From an uncultured Bacteroidota bacterium (lineage in GTDB: Bacteria; Bacteroidota; Bacteroidia; UKL13-3): a stretch of 62,354 nucleotides of DNA. The translations under genes were made by a program, and so were the position numbers. The notes below the pieces were generated by a model, which saw only the letters and a list, made by a program, of their open reading frames with translations, was not told the DNA's origin and ran no database searches. Numbering within the stretch: position 1 is the stretch's first letter; every line of letters starts with the position of its first letter. Shown here piece by piece: positions 9,429-16,611 of this stretch. The stretch is taken from assembly GCA_903883965.1 (NCBI GenBank), contig CAISCU010000023.1:1-62354 (forward strand), read 5' to 3'.

Positions 9429-11279
9429 ATGAAAAAAATATACTTCTGTTTCTTTTGTTTGCTTTCATGCCCTCAATTTTTGTTTGCTCAAAACACTTAT
9501 TGGTGGAACGAAGCCGTTTTTTACGAAGTATTTGTAAGGAGTTTTTTCGACAGCAACAGCGATGGCATAGGTGATTTCAGAGGGCTGACCCAAAAATTAG
9601 ATTATTTAAACGATGGCGATTCTAGCACCAACCAAGATTTGGGAATCAAAGCACTTTGGTTAATGCCCATTATGCAATCGCCGAGTTACCATGGTTATGA
9701 TGTCAGCAATTACAAAGCACTGCAAAACCAATATGGCAGTTCCGCCGATTTTAAAAATTTTGTAAAAGCGGCACATCAAAGAGGCATTCGAATTGTAATA
9801 GACCTGGTAATGAATCACAGTTCAAACCAACACCCTTGGTTTCAAAAATCGGCTGCAAACGACCCATTATACAAAAATTTTTACCGTTGGAGCCAAAGTA
9901 AACCAACTTACACCGGTCCATGGGGGCAAGAGGTTTGGCACGCTAAAAACAACCAGTATTACTATGGATTGTTTTGGAGTGGCATGCCTGATTTGAACTA
10001 CCAATATGCACCATTGGTAGATAGCATGATGAGTGTTGCCGATTATTGGCTCGATTCTATGAATATTGATGGTTTTAGATTGGATGCTGCTATGTATTTA
10101 TATGAAGATGGATCCAACTTACAAAACTTACCTCAAACCATTTCGTTTTGGAAAAACTTCAACGACCATTGTAAAAGCAAAAACACCAATATGATGACAG
10201 TTGGTGAAGTATGGTCAGATGCCAATACCATCAAATTATACAACCAAAAACTAGATTACTGTTTTGAGTTTAACATTGCCAATGAACTCATTGCAAGCGT
10301 GAATTCAGGCAACCCCAATTCATTAAAGAATGCCGTTAAATTTGCGTATGAAAACTATCCATTTCTACAGTACGGTTTGTTCTCAACCAATCACGACCAA
10401 AACAGGGTTATTGAAAGTTTGGGCAATAATCAATTAAAAAACAAAGCCGCTGCAGGCATTTACCTGAGTTTGCCTGGTATTCCATATATATATTATGGTG
10501 AAGAAATAGGCATGATTGGATCAAAACCTGATGAAAGCATTCGCAGGCCCATGCAATGGAGCGCTGGAACCAATGCTGGTTTTAGTGCTGGTACACCATG
10601 GTATGGCATCAATTCTAATTTTAAAGCATTCAATGTATTAGATGAAAAAAAAGACAGCAATTCTTTGTGGCGATTTTACAATAGAGCCATTCAATGCCGA
10701 AACAATGAATTGGCATTACAAAAAGGAACCTATAAAAATTTAGCCAATAACCGCAATTCGGTATACGCATATCTGCGTCAAAAAGATGGAGATAATATTA
10801 TAGTCATCAGTAATTTAAGTGCAAATGCAATTGATACCATTCAGGTTTCATTACTGGGTGCCGGCATTCCTTTTGGGGCTTATAATGGAACCAATTTATT
10901 GGACGGAAAAAGCAAACAATATTTAGTAAACCAATTGGGTTCAATTCAAATTGAGCCATTGTTGGCATATCAAACCAAATGGATCAAACTTTCAAGCGCT
11001 ACAGGTATTAATAGTATAGATTTAAGCAATACTTTCAAAGTATATCCAATTCCAAGTTCTGATTTGGTTGCGATAGAGTCGAACGCCATTACGGCAAATT
11101 GTCAAGTAACATTATTTGATTTAAATGGTAAAAAAATAAGCCCTGAGCTATTGGCTATTCAAATTGAAGCGCAAAAAATGAGTTTGAATTTGGCTCAACT
11201 ACCAGATGGCATCTACAATTTAACCATTGATAATCTGAATCTTACAAAACACATCCGTTTGGTTAAAGTATCACAATAA
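9429..11279 (+). CDS. secreted GH13 alpha-amylase/alpha-glucosidase with type IX sorting domain
   Basis: A second alpha-glucan hydrolase, 616 residues, with a signal peptide ending LFAQ. The mature protein begins at once with the barrel (WWNEAVFYEVFVRSF). GH13 motifs: DLVMNHSS, the nucleophile aspartate in GFRLDAAM (about 219), the catalytic glutamate in VGEVWSD (about 259) and the transition-state aspartate in FSTNHDQNR (about 321). The layout resembles oligo-1,6-glucosidase or trehalose-synthase-type GH13 members more than the larger GH13 at 2119-4956, so the two may differ in specificity. A C-terminal beta domain starting VYPIPSSD looks like a type IX sorting domain with the usual YPNP changed to YPIP. 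Its transcript is set off by the terminator upstream. Confidence 0.92.
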   Translation: MKKIYFCFFCLLSCPQFLFAQNTYWWNEAVFYEVFVRSFFDSNSDGIGDFRGLTQKLDYLNDGDSSTNQDLGIKALWLMPIMQSPSYHGYDVSNYKALQNQYGSSADFKNFVKAAHQRGIRIVIDLVMNHSSNQHPWFQKSAANDPLYKNFYRWSQSKPTYTGPWGQEVWHAKNNQYYYGLFWSGMPDLNYQYAPLVDSMMSVADYWLDSMNIDGFRLDAAMYLYEDGSNLQNLPQTISFWKNFNDHCKSKNTNMMTVGEVWSDANTIKLYNQKLDYCFEFNIANELIASVNSGNPNSLKNAVKFAYENYPFLQYGLFSTNHDQNRVIESLGNNQLKNKAAAGIYLSLPGIPYIYYGEEIGMIGSKPDESIRRPMQWSAGTNAGFSAGTPWYGINSNFKAFNVLDEKKDSNSLWRFYNRAIQCRNNELALQKGTYKNLANNRNSVYAYLRQKDGDNIIVISNLSANAIDTIQVSLLGAGIPFGAYNGTNLLDGKSKQYLVNQLGSIQIEPLLAYQTKWIKLSSATGINSIDLSNTFKVYPIPSSDLVAIESNAITANCQVTLFDLNGKKISPELLAIQIEAQKMSLNLAQLPDGIYNLTIDNLNLTKHIRLVKVSQ

Positions 11280-11359
11280 GGCCATTTTGCCATGCAAATA
11301 CTGTGTCTGCAGGCAATTCTATGAATTTCGGCAAAAAAACGGCTAAAGAACTGAATTTC

Positions 11360-11391
11360 TTTGCTTTTGTTTTGAAAAAGCTGTAAGATTG
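11360..11391 (+). promoter_or_regulatory. candidate promoter of rpsA
   Basis: TTTG (11360-11363), exactly 20 bases, then TAAGATTG (11384-11391): one mismatch to TTTG-N19-21-TAnnTTTG. Transcription would begin near 11397, about 28 bases before the start codon. An 8-bp hairpin (arms 11375-11382 and 11394-11401) overlaps it and could instead terminate the amylase transcript. Confidence 0.5.
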
Positions 11392-11407
11392 CAAGCTTTT
11401 TTAAGCG

Positions 11408-11414
11408 AAAGGAG
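11408..11414 (+). promoter_or_regulatory. Shine-Dalgarno sequence of rpsA
   Basis: AAAGGAG lies 10 bases before the TTG start codon at 11425. It matches the anti-Shine-Dalgarno CCUCC-type tail. Most genes in this window, and in the phylum, lack such a site. It supports the TTG start over the ATG at 11464. Confidence 0.7.
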
Positions 11415-11424
11415 ATAAATTAAA

Positions 11425-13224
11425 TTGACAGAAAACAAAAATCAAACAGCTAAAGCTCCCGAAATGGATTTCGATTGGAGTTTAGACAACGCCGGTTTCG
11501 GTGGGTACTCTAAAGACGAGTACGAAAAACTCAGCAGCCTTTATGAAAACACCTTGAACGCTTTCAACGAAAAAGAAATCGTAAAAGGAACAGTAGTAGG
11601 TTTTACTGAAAAAGAAGTGGTATTGAACATCGGTTTTAAATCAGATGGTTTAATTGCACGCACAGAATTTCGTGACATGCCTGAATTAAAAGCAGGTGAT
11701 GTAGTAGAAGTTTTGTTAGAAACAAAAGAAGATCCTAACGGACAACTGATTTTGTCTCGCAAAAAAGCAGTTTCAGAACGCGCATGGGAAAACATTTTAA
11801 TTGCTCATGAGAATGATGAAATTGTACAAGGGTATGTAAAAACCCGCACAAAAGGTGGTTTAGTTGTGGATGTAATGGGTATTGACACATTCTTACCTGG
11901 TTCACAAATTGACACCAAGCCTATCAAAGACTACGATGTTTATGTAGGTCAAACCATGCCATTTAAAGTGGTTAAGGTAAATCATTCATTCAAAAATGTG
12001 GTAATTTCTCACAAAGTATTGATTGAAGAAGATATTGAAAAACAAAAATCTGATATCCTATCTAAATTAGAAAAAGGCCAAGTATTGGAAGGAACTGTTA
12101 AAAACATGACTTCTTTTGGTGTGTTCATTGATTTAGGTGGTGTAGACGGATTGTTACATATTACAGATATTTCATGGGGTCGTATCAACCATCCTGAGGA
12201 AGTATTGAAATTAGACGATAAAATCAATGTAGTAGTACTTGATTTTGACGATGAGAAAAAACGTATCTCTTTAGGCTTGAAACAATTGGGTGCACACCCT
12301 TGGGATAGCTTATCTGAAGAATTACAAGTAAATGCCAAAGTAAAAGGTAAGATTGTAAACATTGCTGATTACGGTGCATTCTTGGAAATCGCTCCTGGTG
12401 TTGAAGGTTTAATTCACGTAAGTGAAATGAGCTGGAGTCAACATTTACGTAGCCCACAAGATTTCTTGAAAATGGGTGACGAAATGGAAGCAATGATTTT
12501 AACTTTAGACAAAGACGAAAGAAAAATGTCTTTAGGTATCAAACAATTGAAACCAGATCCATGGGTTGCTATTCAAGATAGATACCCTGTTGGTTCACGC
12601 CACAAAGGTACAGTTCGCAACATGACCAACTATGGTTTATTTGTTGAATTGGAAGAAGGTGTTGACGGATTGGTTCACGTTTCAGATTTGAGCTGGACTA
12701 AGAAAATCAAACATCCAAACGAATTCGTAAAAGTTGGACAAGAGTTAGACGTATTGGTTTTAGAAGTTGACTTAGAAAACCGTCGTTTGAGCTTAGGACA
12801 CAAACAATTGGATGAAAACCCTTGGGAAGCATTCGATACCTTGTTTGCTGTAGGTTCAATTCACGAAGGAACTATCCTTAAAATTGAAGACAAGAGTGCC
12901 ATCATTGCACTTCCTTATGGAGTGGAAGGCTATGCACCATTGAAACAATTGCAAAAAGAAGACAAGAAAACGGCTAAAGAAGACGAAGTTATTCAAGTAA
13001 AAGTAACTGAGTTCAACAAAGAAAACCGTCGTATTGTTGTTTCACACACTGCTTTATGGAGAGAAGAAGAAGTTGAAAAGAAAGTAGTTGATGAAAAACG
13101 CAAGGAAAACGAAAAAGACAAAGCTTCAAAAGCTGCTAAGAAACTAAACGATAGCAATGAGAAATCAACATTTGCTGACGTAGATGGTCTGGCAGAATTA
13201 AAAGCCAAACTAGAAGGTAAATAA
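11425..13224 (+). CDS. rpsA: 30S ribosomal protein S1
   Basis: mRNA-binding protein of the small ribosomal subunit, 599 residues. Several S1 (OB-fold) repeats are visible, with the recurring pattern GxVxxxxxxGxFxxxxxxxxGLxHxS, for example GVFIDLGGVDGLLHITD, GAFLEIAPGVEGLIHVSE and GLFVELEEGVDGLVHVSD. A lysine/glutamate-rich tail follows. The start is taken as TTG at 11425 because AAAGGAG precedes it at the right distance and the N-terminal extension before MDFDWSLDNAGFGGYS is in keeping with related proteins. The next in-frame ATG (11464) would drop 13 residues. Followed by a strong terminator. Confidence 0.97.
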   Translation: MTENKNQTAKAPEMDFDWSLDNAGFGGYSKDEYEKLSSLYENTLNAFNEKEIVKGTVVGFTEKEVVLNIGFKSDGLIARTEFRDMPELKAGDVVEVLLETKEDPNGQLILSRKKAVSERAWENILIAHENDEIVQGYVKTRTKGGLVVDVMGIDTFLPGSQIDTKPIKDYDVYVGQTMPFKVVKVNHSFKNVVISHKVLIEEDIEKQKSDILSKLEKGQVLEGTVKNMTSFGVFIDLGGVDGLLHITDISWGRINHPEEVLKLDDKINVVVLDFDDEKKRISLGLKQLGAHPWDSLSEELQVNAKVKGKIVNIADYGAFLEIAPGVEGLIHVSEMSWSQHLRSPQDFLKMGDEMEAMILTLDKDERKMSLGIKQLKPDPWVAIQDRYPVGSRHKGTVRNMTNYGLFVELEEGVDGLVHVSDLSWTKKIKHPNEFVKVGQELDVLVLEVDLENRRLSLGHKQLDENPWEAFDTLFAVGSIHEGTILKIEDKSAIIALPYGVEGYAPLKQLQKEDKKTAKEDEVIQVKVTEFNKENRRIVVSHTALWREEEVEKKVVDEKRKENEKDKASKAAKKLNDSNEKSTFADVDGLAELKAKLEGK

Positions 13225-13230
13225 TTCTTA

Positions 13231-13261
13231 AAAAATCCCAACTTAGGTTGGGATTTTTTTT
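13231..13261 (+). terminator. intrinsic terminator of rpsA
   Basis: A 12-bp stem (AAAAATCCCAAC with GTTGGGATTTTT), a 4-base loop and a T run of eight. Just downstream of the rpsA stop codon. Confidence 0.93.
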
Positions 13262-13274
13262 GCCCTAATTTGAA

Positions 13275-13691
13275 ATGTATATGAATCATTGGTTAGTAAA
13301 GTCTGAGCCGTTTAAATACAGCTGGGAACAGTTTTTAAAAGACAAAGAAACTTTCTGGGATGGAGTAAGAAACTACCAAGCCAGAAACAACTTAAGAGGC
13401 ATGAAAAAGGGAGACCTCGTGCTTTGGTACCATAGCAATGAAGGCAAAGAAATTGTAGGCATAGCAAAAGTAAGCAAAGAAGCGTACCAAGACCCAACTA
13501 CAGAAGACCCTAACTGGGTAGTGGTTAATTTAAAACCATTTAAAAGCCTAAAAAAAGCGGTTACACTCGAACAAATCAAACAAACAGATGCCTTACAACA
13601 AATTGGACTGATCAGGCAAGGGCGCTTGTCTGTTATGTCTGTAAGCCAAGCTGAATTTGATTGTATTTTAAAACACAGTGAAGAAAAATAA
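13275..13691 (+). CDS. EVE domain protein
   Basis: 138 residues, a single EVE domain: it begins (M)YMNHWLVKSEPFKYSWEQ and has the family features WDGVRNYQARN, KKGDLVLWYHSN and VVGIAKV-like strands. EVE domains are PUA/YTH-like folds thought to bind modified bases in nucleic acids; the function of this subgroup is unsettled. A second in-frame ATG at 13281 (MNHWLVKSEP) is an equally likely start. The gene begins 14 bases after the rpsA terminator and is followed by pyrR on the same strand. Confidence 0.9.
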   Translation: MYMNHWLVKSEPFKYSWEQFLKDKETFWDGVRNYQARNNLRGMKKGDLVLWYHSNEGKEIVGIAKVSKEAYQDPTTEDPNWVVVNLKPFKSLKKAVTLEQIKQTDALQQIGLIRQGRLSVMSVSQAEFDCILKHSEEK

Positions 13692-13747
13692 CGCAATTCT
13701 TCTTACAATTTTGGATATTTGAATTTCAAAACTACAGCCTTTTTGCA

Positions 13748-14308
13748 ATGAAAGAACGGATCCTACTGGAGAAAAAACAATTGCTGATTACCATTGATCG
13801 GCTCTGTCACCAGCTGATAGAAAAACATGGAAACTTCAAGCAAGTTGCCATAGTTGGTATGCAACCAAGAGGTGTTTTTTTCTCTAGAAGAATTTTAGCT
13901 CGATTGATAGAATTAACCGGAGTTCAAGATATTCAATACGGCGAACTCGACATCGCTTTTTACCGTGACGATTACAGAAGAGGAAACGAACAAATTACGC
14001 CGAGCGAACTCAAAATTAATTTCAGCACCAGTAACCAAACCGTAGTGCTCATAGATGATGTATTGTTTACCGGACGTACCATACGAGCCGCTTTAGATGC
14101 CATTACAGATTTTGGTAGGCCTAGTAAAGTTGAGCTGATGGTATTGGTAGACCGTCAACACAGCAGAGATTTACCTATACAGGCAGACTATACTGGCATT
14201 GTAGTAGATAGCCGTTCAAACGATAAAGTAAAAGTTGAATGGAAAGAATCGCATAAAAAAGACACTGTATATATTACCAAACGATTGAAACTTCTAAATC
14301 AAGCATGA
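13748..14308 (+). CDS. pyrR: PyrR-type uracil phosphoribosyltransferase/pyrimidine regulator
   Basis: 186 residues of the PRTase fold. The PRPP-binding loop VVLIDDVLFTGRTIRAAL is intact, and the upstream IVGMQPRGVFFS and the DIAFYRDDYRR segment are typical of PyrR. In Gram-positive bacteria PyrR attenuates pyr operons by binding RNA and has weak uracil phosphoribosyltransferase activity. Here the stop overlaps the pyrB start by 4 bases (ATGA), so the two are translationally coupled. No PyrR-binding leader or attenuator was recognised upstream, so RNA-based control is not established. Confidence 0.95.
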   Translation: MKERILLEKKQLLITIDRLCHQLIEKHGNFKQVAIVGMQPRGVFFSRRILARLIELTGVQDIQYGELDIAFYRDDYRRGNEQITPSELKINFSTSNQTVVLIDDVLFTGRTIRAALDAITDFGRPSKVELMVLVDRQHSRDLPIQADYTGIVVDSRSNDKVKVEWKESHKKDTVYITKRLKLLNQA

Positions 14309-15231
14309 AGCAATTTTCGCAAAAGCATTTATTGGGCATCAAAGAAATCAGCACAGAAGACATTCAATTGGTTTTTGAAACAGCTGATAATTTTAAATCA
14401 ATCATCAACAGACCCATTAAAAAAGTACCCTCACTGAGAGATGTTACTGTTGCCAATGTGTTTTTTGAAAACTCTACCCGAACCAGAATTTCATTTGAAT
14501 TGGCCCAAAAAAGATTGAGTGCCGATATTATTAATTTTGCAGCATCTTCTTCATCTGTATCAAAAGGAGAAACCCTCATTGATACCGTTAAGAATATTCT
14601 AGCAATGAAGGTAGACATGGTAGTCATGCGCCACCCTGCCCCAGGAGCATGTGTATTTTTAGCCAAACACATTGATGCAAGTATTATTAATGCAGGAGAC
14701 GGCACACACGAACACCCTACTCAAGCCTTGCTTGACGCCTATTCTATCAGAGAAAAACTGGGCAGCGTCAAAGGCAAAAAAATAGTCATTGTAGGAGACA
14801 TTGCTCACTCAAGAGTTGCCCTTTCAAATATATTATGCCTTAAAAAATTAGGCGCAGAAGTGATGGTTTGTGGCCCCAATACTTTAATCCCAAAACACAT
14901 TGCATCTTTAGGAGTAAAAGTTGAAACCGACCTAATGAAAGCTTTGAATTGGTGCGACGTAGCCAATATGCTCAGAATTCAATTAGAAAGACAAGAACAA
15001 AACAATTTTCCTTCTTTGCGTGAGTACAGCATGATGTATGGTTTAAATGAAGAAAGACTTCATTTGCTCAATAAAGAAATTGTGATTATGCATCCAGGCC
15101 CCATCAACAGAGGGGTAGAAATTACCAGTGCAGTTGCAGATAGCAAACACAGCATCATCTTAGATCAGGTAGAAAATGGAGTAGCAGTTAGAATGGCTGT
15201 GATGTATTTATTAGCCGGAAAGCAAGCCTAA
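14305..15231 (+). CDS. pyrB: aspartate carbamoyltransferase catalytic subunit
   Basis: Makes carbamoyl-aspartate from carbamoyl phosphate and aspartate, the committed step of pyrimidine synthesis. It has 308 residues, the normal length. The carbamoyl-phosphate loop FFENSTRTRISFE (about 54-66), the HPTQALLD segment and the HPGPINRG motif near the C-terminus are all present. It overlaps pyrR by 4 bases. No pyrI regulatory subunit is adjacent. Confidence 0.97.
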   Translation: MKQFSQKHLLGIKEISTEDIQLVFETADNFKSIINRPIKKVPSLRDVTVANVFFENSTRTRISFELAQKRLSADIINFAASSSSVSKGETLIDTVKNILAMKVDMVVMRHPAPGACVFLAKHIDASIINAGDGTHEHPTQALLDAYSIREKLGSVKGKKIVIVGDIAHSRVALSNILCLKKLGAEVMVCGPNTLIPKHIASLGVKVETDLMKALNWCDVANMLRIQLERQEQNNFPSLREYSMMYGLNEERLHLLNKEIVIMHPGPINRGVEITSAVADSKHSIILDQVENGVAVRMAVMYLLAGKQA

Positions 15232-15303
15232 TACAAATCATTTCTGAAGCATCGTTTATAGTTCAAAGTTTTTTTAGTAAAATTGAACCTATAAATTGCA
15301 TGT

Positions 15304-16311
15304 ATGAGTCAAGGAAAAACAGTTGTTAGTGGCATCAGACCAACCGGAAAATTACATTTAGGAAATTACTTAGGTGCGGTTCAGAATTTTATTCAGATGC
15401 AGCACAGCCACAATTGTTATTTTTTCATTGCAGATTACCATTCATTGACAACGCATCCAAACCCTGCAGACCTTCATCAAAGTGTAAAACAGGTATTGGC
15501 AGAATACCTCGCTTGTGGCTTAGATCCTGAAAAAAGCACCTTGTATATTCAAAGTGATTTACCTCAAACAGCTGAGCTGTATTTGTTGTTAAATATGCAT
15601 GCATATATGGGCGAACTGGAAAGGGTTAGTTCTTTTAAAGAAAAAGCCAGAACCCAACCCAATAACATCAATGCAGGACTGCTCACCTACCCTGTTTTAA
15701 TGGCAGCAGATATTTTAATTCATGCAGCAGATTTAGTGCCAGTTGGAAAAGACCAAGAACAACATCTTGAAATGGCCAGAACCTTTGGAAATAGGTTCAA
15801 TAGAATTTATCAAACCAATTTGTTCCCAGAACCACAGGCATTTAATTACGGCAAAGAATTAATTAAAATACCTGGCTTGCAAGGTGGAGGAAAAATGAGC
15901 AAAAGTGATGGAGAAAACAATGTCATTAACCTCATTGATTCTCCTGAAGAAATTAGAAAAAAACTATCTAGGGCAGTCACTGATTCCGGACCAAATGTTC
16001 CCAATAGTGAAGTAAGTATTGGAGTGCAAAACTTATTCGATTTAATGCACTTGGTTTCTCAGTCAAGTACATTAGATCATTTTAAACAAGCCTATGCAGA
16101 TTGTAGCATCAGGTACGGCGATTTAAAAAAACAATTGGCAGAAGATTTAATCATTTACCTATCACCAATTAGAGAAAAAATAACTGCTATTTTAGAAGAC
16201 GATGCTTATTTGAGTAAAGTAGCTCAATTGGGTAAAGATAAAGCAGCTGATAGTGCTGATAAAACAGTAACAGCTGCACGCAAAGCAATTGGAATTCAGA
16301 AATTCTATTGA
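15304..16311 (+). CDS. trpS: tryptophan-tRNA ligase
   Basis: Class I aminoacyl-tRNA synthetase of 335 residues charging tRNA-Trp. The HIGH-type signature is PTGKLHLGNYLG (about 13-24) and the KMSKS loop is GGKMSKSDGENN (about 195-206). DYHSLTTHP and the GKDQEQHLE substrate-binding segment fit TrpS. It stands alone between pyrB and the convergent zinc-ribbon gene. Confidence 0.97.
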   Translation: MSQGKTVVSGIRPTGKLHLGNYLGAVQNFIQMQHSHNCYFFIADYHSLTTHPNPADLHQSVKQVLAEYLACGLDPEKSTLYIQSDLPQTAELYLLLNMHAYMGELERVSSFKEKARTQPNNINAGLLTYPVLMAADILIHAADLVPVGKDQEQHLEMARTFGNRFNRIYQTNLFPEPQAFNYGKELIKIPGLQGGGKMSKSDGENNVINLIDSPEEIRKKLSRAVTDSGPNVPNSEVSIGVQNLFDLMHLVSQSSTLDHFKQAYADCSIRYGDLKKQLAEDLIIYLSPIREKITAILEDDAYLSKVAQLGKDKAADSADKTVTAARKAIGIQKFY

Positions 16312-16337
16312 TTTAAAAAGCAAACAAAATTTACTTT

Positions 16338-16568
16338 CTAACCTGGAAAAATTTGATAGAAAAACTTCCAGCATTTATCACACCTCAGTCTTCTAGTATT
16401 GAGCATGAACAAAAAGTACTTTGCTACAAAACTTCTAGGTACCCTTTTGACATGTACATTATTTCCACATTTAGGACAATTGTCACTCAGCCTTACGTTG
16501 TTTCTGAACCAAATAAAAACAATCAGTAAAGCAGCTACACTAAACAGTATAAGTAACTCATTTTCCAT
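16338..16568 (-). CDS. small membrane protein with zinc-ribbon cysteines
   Basis: 76 residues. One N-terminal transmembrane helix (about residues 5-21) is followed by a basic cytoplasmic part with two CxxC knuckles, CPKCG (about 31-35) and CDKC (about 63-66), enough for one zinc ribbon. Between them is a basic segment with RVPRSFVAKYF and RRLRC. Proteins with CPKCG-RSxR-RxRC patterns occur widely, but no function is known to me. It starts 43 bases after the alaS stop on the same strand and may share its transcript. Confidence 0.72.
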   Translation of the reverse strand: MENELLILFSVAALLIVFIWFRNNVRLSDNCPKCGNNVHVKRVPRSFVAKYFLFMLNTRRLRCDKCWKFFYQIFPG

Positions 16569-16611
16569 GCTGTAATTTAAAAAAAATAAACTAAAAACAA
16601 TGCCAATATTT

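Noticed and set aside
11375-11401. Terminator of the second amylase gene
   Set aside because: The 8-bp stem is AT-rich with an 11-base loop and only a short T run, and it overlaps a better-supported promoter for rpsA. Not called as a feature.
12009-12362. 117-codon open frame on the minus strand inside rpsA
   Set aside because: Antisense shadow of the S1 repeats; no start context and no family resemblance.
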